From Gnetum montanum (Eukaryota > Streptophyta > Gnetopsida > Gnetales > Gnetaceae): a DNA stretch of 64,000 bases. The DNA is taken from the NCBI GenBank assembly GCA_015680685.1, contig MNCI01037673.1, forward strand, positions 675,343-739,342, given 5' to 3'. Under the pieces are notes generated by a model that searched no databases, had not been told where the DNA came from, and saw nothing but the letters and a program-made list of their open reading frames with translations. Positions 48,401 through 60,330 of the stretch are shown here, in pieces. Made by a program: the position numbers and the translations under genes. Positions within the stretch are counted from its first letter, which is position 1. Each line of letters begins with the position of its first letter.

Positions 48401-50209
48401 CGTGCTTAATATTTTCCCTGCTTAATTCACTTGCAGATGAATTGTGCTCATTTGGAAAATTGTTTACATGAAGCACGAGAAGAAGCTCAGACCAATCTGT
48501 GTGCTGCAGATCGTAGAGCCAAAGAATATAATACACTGCGTGCATCAAGTGTGAAGCTACGAGCTTTATTAGAGCGACTGCGAGGTTGCATTGCCGCTCC
48601 CGTGGGAACTGCAACTGGGTTTCCGGAATCACTTCGTTCTCTTGCATTATCATTGGCAAGGTACCAACGCTAACATTTGTTAAGATTTTTATGCAATTGT
48701 TTAAGTGAACATTGAAAATTGTACGTGTGCAACATTATTTTTTGTGGCTTGCATGGTTATGGCAATAACAACTGACAAATTTCTAAATGTGTAATGATCG
48801 ATCAGTGTGGCAAACAGCGAGAATGAAGATGATGGCACAATTGAGTTTCGTACTTGTATTAGAGCCCTTGCTGAGAAGGTGGGATATCTTGTTCAGGAGC
48901 GAGCGGAACTTTTGGATAGGTGCTCTAGGGCAGAGTCTGCACACAGACGGGCATCAATGGATTTGGAAAGACAAAGTGACCTAGTTAAAAGTTTGTATGC
49001 CAAAAATAAAATGGAAAGACAGGTACTTTTGAGATCATTCTAATAACTTTGTATTTAAAGATTCAAATTATTTTGTGAACGGGTATCATCATAATTGTGT
49101 TCTTTCTCCTGCTACTTCTTGTGCTTCTAAATGTGCTACATTGTTCTTTTACTTGACTGATGCTGTTATGTAATTGTATTTTATTCTATTTTTTATATAG
49201 TAAAATTCAAGTTTCGCAATATTGAAATTATATCATATTGAAATTTTTACTTACATCTTGGACCAGTTTCAGAATTCCTTTCATGAAATTTTTTAATAAA
49301 AATTTACAACTTAGTGCTGTCTACTGGAATCGAACTTGTGACTTGGGGTTACAAAGCCAAGACTCTTATCTTTAAGCTAACATCTCATTGTTATAATGGA
49401 TTACAGTAGTAGAGTCGTGGTAGTTAATCCATGTGTATGTGTATGAACTGATCTGTATTTGGGATTGATTAAGGATGGATTACAGTAGTAGAATTTTGCG
49501 GCAGTTAATCCATATGCATATGAAACATGCACTGCGCGTCCAGACAATTTGAGACTTTGAAATTCATTCAAAGTTTTGAACATGTATGCTTTCATGTTGT
49601 AAGAAACAAAAAAGCTACAGTTTTGAACATTTTAATGTTTATTAAGCTTGCAAATTTCCAGACTAGCCTTTTGGCTTTTAATGTGTACGTTGTACTCTTA
49701 GGCTATGTACGTGCACAACTTGTGCAAGTGTTTTTCCCCTGCATGTTGGGGGTGCCAATGAAGATATGGTAGGAGCTGCAATTACTAACGTTACAAAGTG
49801 CAGTATTTACAATTATTAGTTGTTTCAATGCCGTGTTCCTATTTAACTTATTTTAAGCTTGTCTTCTTTTCAGGTAAATAAGGAAAAGATTTCTTTCACA
49901 CGTTTTGAGGTGCAGGAGCTTGCTGCATTTGTTCGAAATTCTGCTGGGCACTATGAAGCAATCAACAGGAACTGTAAAAATTATTATTTATCAGATGAAT
50001 CCATAGCACTTTTCGTTGACAATATTCCAAGTGCAAGACAATATATTATTGGTCAGATTGTTCATATAGAAAGAAATGTTGCAAGAGAATCGTCTAGTTC
50101 TACAAGCTCAAGGTTTCGGTATAATCCATATAGTCTTCCCATTGGCACTGAATACTTCGTTGTGACTGTTGCTATGGTTCCTGACACGATACAGTCGACC
50201 CATCCATGA
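45445..50209 (+). CDS. ATG11: Autophagy-related protein 11 (ATG11), 5 coding exons
   Basis: Scaffold of the ATG1-ATG13 kinase complex; in plants it links that complex to ATG8-bearing membranes and acts in delivering autophagosomes to the vacuole and in mitophagy. Exons: 45445-46367, 46579-48238, 48437-48660, 48806-49022, 49874-50209. All borders are GT-AG, phases agree, and the product is 1,119 residues, near the usual plant length of about 1,150. Residues 1-85 form a ubiquitin-like N-terminus (LLVHVAENGYTFEIECE). An ATG17-like helical region follows (SLRPHDAISELGPLYEIHEK; YRACLAEVIRRKAQLKLYSG), then coiled coil (about 780-1008). The C-terminal ATG11 domain (1009-1119) has EVQELAAFVRNSAGHYEAIN and LPIGTEYFVVTVAMVPDT. 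The frame is open 9 bases further up but begins there with GTG; the first ATG is 45445. No internal stop, so the gene looks intact. Confidence 0.93.
49310..49385 (-). repeat. tRNA-derived SINE remnant in ATG11 intron 4
   Basis: On the minus strand a tRNA-like box A (TTAGCTTAAAGATAAGAG), an anticodon-loop-like GGCTTTGTAAC and a box B (AAGTTCGATTCC) occur in tRNA order over about 70 bp, resembling tRNA-Thr. Mismatches and the missing acceptor stem indicate a SINE head, not a working tRNA gene. Confidence 0.55.
49397..49515. repeat. Two copies of a short repeat in ATG11 intron 4
   Basis: GGATTACAGTAGTAGA ... AGTTAATCCATRTG occurs at about 49399-49436 and again at about 49475-49515. Each copy starts GGATTA and ends TAATCC, so each has short inverted ends. 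Confidence 0.55.
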
Positions 50210-50500
50210 CCTTTATCGAGAAGCTTATTTCATTGCTGGATTTTGCTGCTTCTGTACAGTTAACAAAGGCTTAAAAAAACAATCTGGCATTTCAGGTCCC
50301 CGTAAGTTGTACATATATATTGTAAATACATTGATATATTGAGAGGATATTCAGCTTCTTGGTTTATAAGATCAATCCGAAATGCTTGTAAGCGGCTTTA
50401 TAAAAGACATCCACTATGCTGGATTGTGCTTTAATTTCAGAATTTTTGATTTCACAATTACATATTGTAAATACAATAAATTTTGCTTTAGCAAATGGCT
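50210..50500 (+). terminator. ATG11 3' UTR with poly(A) signal candidate
   Basis: Non-coding sequence after the stop codon, with AATAAA at 50475-50480 preceded by TTGTAA/TGTAAAT-type upstream elements. The cleavage site is not determined. Confidence 0.4.
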
Positions 50501-52299
50501 GAACTGTTGGAAAGTATCTCTGATCATGGATGCCTTGTAAAAATCAAAGTCTGCCAAGTATCGGTAACAAGTGTGTAAATAGCATAGTTTGGGTTTTGGC
50601 AAATGGCCATACGGGTCAGCACTCTTTGGTAAGGAACTCCGTAGAGATGGCCGTGGAGAGGTTTTATTTACCTCTACAGACGGGACTGTGAATTAGACTT
50701 TTTTTTTTAACATGTAAAAAGAGGATTTTATTATTTTAAAAATTGAACTACGAACAGAAGTTACTTGTGGATCATGGTTGCATATCTATGAATTAAACTT
50801 ATGTAGAACTTCTATTGGTGTTTTCCAGAATTGGGATCATGTAAGGGCTTTAATTGCAATATTATTGCAGATTTGTTCCTTTGTACACTGTACTAACCAC
50901 GGAATTAAATACGGTTGTCTTGATGTCTTTGGCAACTGTTTGATGTCCAGGAAATAGGGAAGGGTAAATTTGTTTGAACTACATGTGAGATTATTTTAAA
51001 AGTATGAAATATTATGCTGTATATTAAGTTGGTTGCAACCCAATTTTAAACCCACGGTAAACAACTGGGTCTTTTTACGGTCAGCTGTCCGAGGATTATT
51101 TATTCGTTTTGGTTTGTGAATTGTGATTCTTTAAAAGATCAAAATATTTTGGTTGAGGTATATAGGTTGAAGCTATTTGTTAGTATATATAGTTCACAGT
51201 TTACATTTTGGTCTTTTTGCATTTTATTGGATAAATATTTCAAAGAGTGTTCAATGGAAATCTATGATAAAAGATGATTTTAGGATGATTCATGATCATT
51301 ATGGTTTAATAAATAGAACATTTAAGAGTAAATTCTTCATTTAAATCTGTACTGGTTTACAATTTAAGTAAAATAAGGAGTATATAAAAAGTTTTAAGAA
51401 AATGTAGAAGGTAAAAAATATATTTATTTGAATAGTGTAAGGGAGGCTGTAATTTAAAGGCAAATTGTTTATCTGCTATTAAATGAAATTGAGTACCAGT
51501 GGAATCTCATCATTGAGATTACAGTTAAAATAGGTAGATGGCACTGTGCTGTAAAAATAGCATCAAGATGAATACTACATTTTTCTGTTATATTTGTTCT
51601 TCATTGATTGAAGCATATTAGCATATTAGATAAAGTTAGAATATTAATGTTGCAAATTTGATTGATTTGTTTAAAATGTTACCTTGATAAAAATTCATAG
51701 CATATATATTTCTGCTCCTCCAGGACGTCCAAAAACTTTCAAAACACTAAATCGAGAACGTCCAAAAAGGTAATAAACTTAGTTTTGGCCCTCCAACAAA
51801 TCATAGAGAATGTCCAGAACTTCCTATTCTTGCTTAAATAGGCTATGATTTGTTGTTTCTCTATTGACTTAGTTTTGGCAAGTTTCCAAGGTGTTTGCAC
51901 AACGTTTTTGACCATCCATATTGGCAATAACTCTAGCTTTTTTGTCATGCATGCCAAGACTAAGAAGTGCAGCGTTTTTGACATTTTGTGCTAGGATTGG
52001 TAGCATTTTTGTCATTTTGGACTCAATTACATTGGCTTAATGTAATTCACAACCTATTTGACAATATGGATCATGAATTACATTTTATATATTAAAAATG
52101 CACCAAGATTTTGACAACACATGGTTACAAGATAAATTTTCTAAAGGGAAATCAAGGCATTTGTTTTTGCTCTTGAATCTAATCAAAAATTACAATAAAC
52201 ATTTCATCACAAGGCTTTCATGGAACATTGTTGGTACATGAGAACTCAAAACAATAGGCAAAAAGTTGGATTTCACGTAAGGGAAGTGTGATGATGATA
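50501..52299. other. Intergenic DNA, no gene seen
   Basis: AT-rich sequence without supported coding regions. From about 51740 to 52030 it contains words such as GCGTTTTTGAC and GCATTTTTGTC that recur at 54900-55900 on the far side of the pol remnant, so this may be part of the same old element. Confidence 0.4.
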
Positions 52300-53900
52300 G
52301 CAGTACTAGATCCATGTGTAGTTTAAGCTTCGTCAAAGTGCATAATGGCCTCATAACTTTTTAGTACATTGTTGATAATGTTGACATGCCCATTAGGAAA
52401 CTCAAGATCAATGGCTATGTTGTCTTCAATCAGAGAAGTGGTTAATTGCGTGGCTATAGCTTAATATTTGGTTGAAGCTTATGTTACATAAGATAGGTTA
52501 AATTCAACTATTCGACTACTCTTAGAAATGTTGGATGTAATGGCTTTTAATACATTGTCTTTAGATATGATATTGACTTGACTCTTGAAGAAAAAGTATC
52601 TCCATTTCTTCAAGGAAAAGACTAAGTCTAAGCAATGTGTTTCAACTTTAGTGTATTGAGTCTCATAGGCTACTAATGCATGGCTCAAGTAATAAATTGA
52701 CAATTCTGCTCCATCATCTCATTTTTGAAAGAGAAAGAAAACTATGGATATGTCAAAGATTACAAGATACATGAAGAATGGTTTGTCTTTTTGAGGTGAG
52801 TACATAGTTGGCAACTTTGCTAACTCTTACTTAATATTGTCAAGGGCTGCTTGGCATTGATCTATCCATTCATAATGAACTCCTTTCTTAAGAAAATGTT
52901 GCATAGGTTGTAACTTATTTGTAAGCCTCGAGATGAACCTATGAATAAACTATAATCTACTTTGCAAACCACGTAGCTCCTTAAGGTTACTAGGTGTTAA
53001 TAAGTTGGTTATGCCCTTAACCTTGTTAAGATCAATACGTATTCCCACTTTGAAGACTATAAAGCTAAGCATCTTCTTGGTTTTGACACCAAAGACACTC
53101 TTCTTAAGATTGATTCAAAGTTCATATTTGAGACAATGTTGAAGAACCAAATTCAGGTCTTCTACATGGTCATTAGCTACCTTGAACTTTACAATGATAT
53201 CATCAACACAATCATTGAGTAGGCCTAGCATGTAATCACTAAAGATATAGGTCATGGCTCATTGGTATGTTGCACCTATGTTCTTTAGACCAAAAGGCAT
53301 CATGGTGTTACAAAAGGTTCCCCAAAGGGGTCATGAAGGTTGTCTATAATTGATGTTCTAGGTTGAGCTTGACTTGGTTGTATCCCAAGAACCCATTCAT
53401 AAAGGATAATAATGCATGGTCAATAGTAGTATCAATGAATTGATCAATACTAGGCAAAGGAAAGTAATCCTTAATGGTTTTTTTGTTGAGGTCATAGAAA
53501 TTGATACATACATGAATGCTCCCATTCTTCTTAGGAATTGCCACTATGTTGGCTATCTAATCAACATTATCAACAGCTCAAATGAAGCTTGCTTGATAAA
53601 GCTTTTTTGATCTCATCATGAACTACTAAGGCTACATTTGGCCTAATATTATGAATCTTTTGTATGATAGGCTTAATGCTAGGGTCGAGAATGATGTTAT
53701 GTTGAACTAGTCATGGATCAAGTTAAGGCATGTCTTCATAAGACCATTCAAAGGCTTTAATGTTAGATTATAGGGCCTTGGTGATTTGTTGGACAAGTTG
53801 AGGTTCTAGTGAGGAACTTAGTTTGAGGGTTTTCTTCTCACCATTGTGGGTTGTAATTGAGACTTTAACTAAGGAATTTTCTGTGATGTTTCTAGCCTCT
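52300..53900 (-). pseudogene. pol: Tat-like Ty3/gypsy pol remnant (RT and RNase H)
   Basis: In sense: IPKKNGSIHVCINFYDLNKK, DYFPLPSIDQFIDTTIDHAL and SFMNGFLGYNQVKLN (53544-53344), then PFGLKNIGATYQ (about 53300), CVDDIIVK with the catalytic DD (about 53190), the RT thumb, and an RNase H-like part (YYLSHALVAYETQYTKVETH, about 52695-52630). The DDIIVK and IDQ motifs point to the Tat side of Ty3/gypsy, unlike the DDFSTYG of element C. Stops and frameshifts are present; gag and integrase were not recognised. Confidence 0.78.
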
Positions 53901-56600
53901 AAGTCAAGAGTTTTGACAATGTAGTGAGGCCATTCTAGGTTTTTCTCTACTAAGGTTATGTGTTCAAAAAGACTTACAGGCTCAAGATTTAGGCATTCAA
54001 GGCCAATTGATTGAACAACTACACCAATAGTCCATTTAGACTCAAAGGCAAGTCAAATTGTTCCCACATCTCCCTAGTTTAATCTTGCATGTTGACAAAA
54101 AGATATTAAATTGCATTTGCATAATATATTTGTTAAATAAGGTCAAAATAAGGCAAAATAATGTAATAAATGATATTAATTTTTTATTTTGGTTATTATA
54201 TTATCAAAAAAGATAATAATTTTATAAAAATACTATAAATAAATAAACTAATAATATTTTAATATCAAAATAAGTTAAAATGACCAAGTATTCACTATTG
54301 TCAACATGTTTGGGCTATTGTGGTAGCATGTGAACCATAGATCATGGCTTGACAACATTTTTATAGTCAAATAAGCTAGTAATTTCATTGTCACAACATT
54401 TTTGGCACTTGGTATCTAGAATCTGAAGTTGTGGAGCCTACTTGGTAGCATACTAGAGCAAAAGGGGCAACATTTTAAGCTATGGAAGGCAATTTCACAT
54501 CAAAAGGTAGTGTATTGGGTCAATTTCATTCATAATTTCATTGCCACAATGTATTTAGGTTAATTTCATTCTTGATTTTGTTGCCATAGTGTATTTAGGT
54601 CAATTTCATTCTAATAGCATAGTTGGGAGAGCCTTGGATTATAAAACTCCATTACCATAGCGTGTTTGGGTAAATTTTGTTTTTATAATCAATTGTGCTC
54701 AGTGTGTTTGAGCAAACCTAGGACTTTTTGGTTTTTCTTAGAAAGAGAAGGTAGAACACATAAGATCTAGCTACCATGGTAGGTAAGAATGGATCAACCT
54801 ATAGGCATGTGGCCATGGAGGCAACAAAGGATGAGAAAATGGTTCAAATAAGGCTACCACACCCATTTGCAAGAGAATTATCATCTATGATTTCCAAGTA
54901 TCTAATTTTCTAGCGTTTTCTTTTGTTTTTGACCTGGCTTGACAACGGTTTCCATCTCCTAGGTCAATTTTGTTAATATTTTTGAATTTTGACTACATAA
55001 AATTAGGGTTTAAGGTTTTTTTTGACAATCCTAGAAATGATATTAAGGTTTCTTTGGCTTTTTATGGTATCTAGGTTTTTTCTTGGCCACATATGTAGTA
55101 TTTTGGCCTATTCTTTCCATTTTCTTGAATTTTTAATTTTTTATGGCCACATATGTCAGTGTTGATGAGATTTTTTCCACCCATGGTTAGTGTTTTTGAC
55201 TCTAGGATTGAGGAATGTAGCACAATAGGGTTCTAGACCTTAGATGTAGTTTTTCAAGTTTTTTTGATGTGAAATTAAGGTTTTTTCCTAAATAAAAAAC
55301 TAGGATTTTTTTTTCAAATTTTGCCAAAATTGGTAGCATTGTAGGTTTTTCCCATGCCTAGGATAGCATTTTCAATTTTTCATACATAGATTTCTACATT
55401 TCCAAGTTTTTCATACTCAAATAACAATGAATTAGGATTTTTTGGTCAATTTTTAGTGAATTTAGGGTTTTTCTGCACTTTTGTGGATAACGTTTTTGAC
55501 AACTTTGGCCAAATTAATAGTATTTACCACATTCATGGGGAGTGATTAATTTTTTAAATTTTTGTTCTACCCCTAGGGTTAGCGTTTGCCACATTTTCCT
55601 ACCTAAATGTAGGGCTTTTGGGTTTTTTTTTTTAAATTGTCAACCTTAGTAGTGTTTTGATGCTTGGTGCCTAGGATGGGTGTTGTGGGTTTTCTTTGGC
55701 CTTATTGTTACCATGTTTGGTTCCTTGCCCTAGGAGAGCAACATTTTTAACCTTCCTTGCCTAGGAAGGCAACATTTTTGGTGCTTTTGATTTTTTGTGG
55801 AAAGGAAAGGGCAACATGTATGCTCCTAATGTTAAGAAGCTATAGTGTTTTAGACCTATTCTCTTCTCATCCCTAGTGTATTTGACTATCCTAGTCCTTA
55901 AGCCAGTGTTATTAGGATTTTTGAATTAGCATTTTTTATTGTGGCCACTTGTTTTGTGTAAATTTCAATGTCGTGAGGTTTCCAAGTTTTGTGACAATTG
56001 TTTGTCAAATGGTTGTCTATGCTTTACATGTCAACTATTTGACAAAATTTCAAACTCATTCAATTTTAATTCATGATTATTTAATTTTGGTCTAAGTGTG
56101 ATACCAGTTATTGTGTGTTCATGTTTTACTATCCATGTTGTCAATTTTATTGTTATTTTATGTTGTAATCTTGGTTTTAATGTTAATGTGTATTCTAATG
56201 GTTACATGTTCTAATTGTGTATAGGGCTATATTAAAATCAATTTTGGTTGTAGTGGAGATGGTGGGCATCTTGTGTTGTACTAGAATAGTCTTTCAGAGT
56301 AGTTCATTAGGATTAATAACATGAGTGGTCTTCATGGCTGTTCCCTTAACATCATAGGGCTAGAACCCAGAGTTATGTGAGACAGTGCAAAAAGGGCCAA
56401 GAGGTCATGTGCAGAGGTTGAAGGAGTTGTCCAGGAATAAATGAAGCAGCTAAGGGTAGAAGAAGATGTTATAATTCCAAGAAAGTAGGCTCCTAAAAAG
56501 TTGGGAATAAAGCTTAAGAAGGCTTACCAAGTTGTTGAAGGTATGTATGCATATATTTTTTGGTTTATCATTGTTTCTGGTTATTCATTTTGGATGGAAT
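53901..56600. other. AT-rich non-coding DNA with degenerate short repeats
   Basis: No gene is supported. Repeated loose words such as GTGTTTTTGAC, AACATTTTTG and TTAGGGTTT are spread over 54400-56000, in keeping with a decayed non-coding part of a retroelement. Confidence 0.4.
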
Positions 56601-57836
56601 GTTTATTAATTTTTATTTGAGTATGATTTTGTGGAGATGATAAGAAGGAATTAGCAGCCAAAGCTGCTGTGGAGGAGGAGCAAAGGCATAAGGAAGAAGA
56701 AGAGAGGATGGGTGAGGAAGCACATGATGTTCTAGAGTCCATCTTTCTAGATGACTTACCTCTAGAAGGTGGCCCTCTAATTAACATATCTCACAATCTT
56801 CTTGTGAGTTTTGGTTATTTTGAGATTTTTTGTGTATTATATTATTTTATATTTTTGTTGTAGTCATAGATTATGTTGATTATTATGGCTATTATAGGAA
56901 ATGATGCCCCTCTAGAAACATCCACATTATGATCTAAATCTTGGATGGAGGCACCGAACAAGATGGAATTCATGAAAGGAATGATGGATGATATAGTTAA
57001 CATGCTATCGTAGTTGGAACTAGGCATTAGTAAGAGATTTTATAAATTTTCTTTAGTGTTTTAAGTTTTATATTTTTATGTTTTTCATGTTTTCTTATTT
57101 TTATTATTTTAATAGTTTTATGTTTTTATGGTTGTTTTTGGTTATATGACTGTCCCCAAGATTAAATGGAATCCTATAGGAAGTATTGAATTTGATGAGC
57201 TCTTGGTATTGTCTCATGATTATGATAATGTTTCTAGGAGGTTGTATGAAGGGGTTGCGATATATGCTGCATCATGTGCAGAATCATTTTGGGAATTTCA
57301 ATGTTTCCCATGAATTCTTGTGGGAATATGTTGCGTCTATAGAAAAATAAGTCAAGGAGTTATTAGATGAAAATAGAGGCCTTAGAGAGAAAAAGGAGTT
57401 TATAGAAGCTCATGTGGCCAACAGGGACTCCTTGTAAACCAAGGAGATATAGTGATCTTACTATTGGAACACTGTCTAAAGAAGAGTTACTGTAGCTAGG
57501 AGCAACCTAAAGAAAGATGTGAAGATAGAAATGATGGTTCCCAAGACACAGGAATGGCAAGACTATTGCACTTGGGTGTTGGAATAGGGAAAGAAACAAA
57601 AGGCTCATAAGAAGTAATACAAGATGATGAAGAAGAGTTACATGAAGTCTTTCCATGAGGAGTCTATCTTATGGCATATACTTGAGTTATTTGTGCAAGG
57701 TATAGATGCTGAACAAACTTTTAGATGATTCAAGGAGTCAATAGTTGTTCTTGATTCTCCCACCCCTTAGATCGTGATAGCATCTGGGAAGACATCTATG
57801 ACTACCTTTTTCCATACTTCTCCTAAGTAGATAGAT
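56601..57836 (+). pseudogene. Unrecognised coding-like remnant
   Basis: The plus strand encodes a Glu-rich, likely helical segment (56637-56810: KELAAKAAVEEEQRHKEEEE). A second stretch at 57128-57313 and a third near 57600-57830 (FHEESILWHILELF, SPTP) follow, with stops between. No family is recognised. It could be part of another transposon's ORF. It ends where gag of element F begins. Confidence 0.3.
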
Positions 57837-59705
57837 GTGGAGTCCTTAGAACCGAAAACCATTAGGAGGTGGAGTACGATGTTAGAACTCTTCAATGATA
57901 AATATCAAACATACTCCAGAGTGTCTAATTTGCGTAAGCAGATCCAAGGATGGAAGCAAGGTACTCATGAACCCTTGGATGTTGCCATGGACCAATACTA
58001 TGCATTGTTACATCGTTGCCTGAGCCATGGTTACACACAGCGGGATCAACTTTGCCACATCGTAGATGGGCTAAGACATGAGACTAGGATAACCCTTGGG
58101 ACTTATGCCCAAGGGAGATTATTAGAACTTAGATCCCATGAAATTCATAGATTGTTGGAGCAAGTAGCTAAAGAAGAAGGGGAGCTACGAAAAAGAGAGA
58201 GCGTAGAAGAGTACAATCATGATCCTTCCCTTTGAAAGAGGGAAGTGAGATTCTGTGATGAAGAGGATGAGTCACCACTTGAACAGTTGGTGAATAGAAA
58301 AACCTTTCTGCTTCAGAAGTTAACAACAGAAGTATTGGCTAAGGTAGATGAAGTATGGAGCTCCTTAGACAGTAAAATTGAAACTATCCTAAAGATTGTA
58401 GAGGAGTCTAAGGAGGAACAAAGTAGTGAAAAGGACAAGAAAAAGTGGAGAAATTCATGCCCTGCATGTGACAAGGGTAAGGGGAAAATAACTATCTCTG
58501 ATGAGGTTGTGGATTCAGATACAGACAATGATGGTGGATGTGAGATCTGCCAATATGACCATCCTAAGGAATTTTTTTCAATCATCTCACATCTACAAGA
58601 GTTTGGGGTGTATGCACTCAACCCAAGACTTAACCAACGATAGACACCCCAAAGGTTACCTTATCCCCAAGGTAACCCAAGGCAGTTCCACCAACCGTTA
58701 ACGTACTATCCAAGTGGAACTCTACCACAACCCATCAGGAAACATCAATAGTGGAAACATCAATACCCTTACCGACAGCCAGACCCATATGGATACTACG
58801 TGTAATAGTCGATTTCTCCAAGTGACTGCATGGATCACACAACTTCCCAACGTCACTACCAAGTTCGGGAGTACTTTAGAAGGACTCCTTCTCCTCTGGG
58901 AGATGCTCCACATCCATACCATCCTCCAAATCCATCTGTCTCTCTCACACCATTAGTTCCCATACCACCTACTCCAACAATGCAAGGGGAACTCCCCACT
59001 CAACCACAACAAAAAAATGCTACGAGAGCTATAAACATTCAACCTGCTACTGGTTATGACAACTGCAAAAAGAGAAGACCTTTCTTCATAACCAAAAGTA
59101 CAGACAAACAAGAACAAGTGGTTGAGTCTATGTACGTTCCTCCAACATACAAGACTTCGGAGTTCCCTTCAGTCCAACAATAGAGCTTAACGCATATGAT
59201 TATGTTAATACATACTGTTATCGACTGGATTAAGGTAGGCCACCTTCCTAGAAAATTATCTAATCCCAGAAGTTCCTTAATCTATCTACAAGTTCCTGGG
59301 AACAAACCTCATAAGGCTCTTCTTGACTCAGGTTTCGAAGTCAACTTAATATCATGAGAAATGTATCAAGCCTGGAACCTGTCCCAACTTAAGAAGAGCA
59401 AAATTCAACTTGAGTTGGTTGACTAGTCCATCACCATTCCCTTGGGATTGGTGGAGGACATCGTTACCACTATGTGTGGTTGGTCATACTCAGCTGATTT
59501 CCTGGTGATCAAAGTTAACAACAACTAAGGGGACTTCCTAATCATAATGGGAAGGGGATGGCTGAGTACAATAGACTCATGCCTAGGGATCCGTGATCTT
59601 TCCTTGGAGATATCTAAGGTAAAAATTTATGGAAATATCGAGAAGAAGAAAGTTCCATGCATCACATACAGTGACTCAGAGGGTGATGACATGCAGGAAT
59701 CATAG
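57837..59705 (+). pseudogene. gag: Gag-protease of element F, one frame with few stops
   Basis: The best preserved gag here. One reading frame covers capsid (57837-58235, MLELFNDKYQTYSRVSNLRK; AMDQYYALLHRCLSHG), a helical linker, a CEICQYDHPKEFF motif (58543-58580), a Pro-rich tail (58660-59180) and protease (LLDSG at 59319-59333; FLIIMGRGWLSTID near 59535-59580). It is interrupted only by single stops, among them TGA 58233 and TAG 58641. The stops seen lie where relatives have, or would be expected to have, Trp or Gln. No frameshift was seen. Capsid sequence begins abruptly, so about the first 200 codons are missing. Confidence 0.78.
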
Positions 59706-60070
59706 GTGATGCAAAATTTAACATCTCCTGCATGCAACCGGTGTGCACAAGAGGATAACATTCAAAGGTGCCTATATGTAGCAACCAATCAACAAGAGAA
59801 TACCCAGTGGTTGATATATGATCAAGATAGCAACCCAACAACATGCATGGAACGAACTGGGGGAACAACTCATCCCCATAATGAAAGCATAGATACATTG
59901 GAATATGAGCGTCGCCAACTTCCACCCCTTAACCTCAGAACATCAATCGGGAGAAGTTGGACACTTTTAAGAAATTCAAACAGACGATCATTATTTTGGA
60001 TCTCTCCCTTTCCATTCAGTCATGGGGGAGATAGCCACCTATGCTAATCATTGGAGACCCTCAGTTCTTT

Positions 60071-60250
60071 TACATTTTTGTTTTATAAGTTTTTATTTTA
60101 CACATTTTTGTTTTACAAGTTTTTGTTTTACACATTTTTGTTTTACAAGTTTTTGTTTTACACATTTTTGTTTTACAAGTTTTTGTTTTACAAGTTTTTG
60201 TTTTACACGTTTTTTTTACAAGTTTTTGTTTTACAAGTTTTTTTCTTACA
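60071..60250 (+). repeat. 15-bp tandem repeat array in element F
   Basis: Units TTTTTGTTTTACAAG and TTTTTGTTTTACACA alternate about a dozen times, then decay to 60330. The array replaces the T-rich tract that follows gag or pol in the other elements. The repetitive peptide it would encode (KFLFYTFLFY) is a by-product of the 15-bp period. Confidence 0.9.
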
Positions 60251-60330
60251 CATTTTTGTTTTGCATGTTTTTGTTTTACAAATTTCTTTAACTTTTCTTG
60301 TTTTTGTTTTACAACATCGTTATACTTTTT

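Noticed and set aside
49310-49385. A working tRNA-Thr gene
   Set aside because: The acceptor stem and several stem pairs are missing; it fits a SINE head better.
49397-49515. Transposon with terminal inverted repeats in ATG11 intron 4
   Set aside because: The GGATTA/TAATCC ends are only 6 bp and no target duplication is seen; kept only as a short repeat.
51739-51984. 81-codon frame on the minus strand
   Set aside because: Low-complexity AT-rich surroundings and no recognisable family.
60071-60250. CRISPR-like array
   Set aside because: Units are 15 bp, T-rich and without unique spacers, in a plant retroelement.
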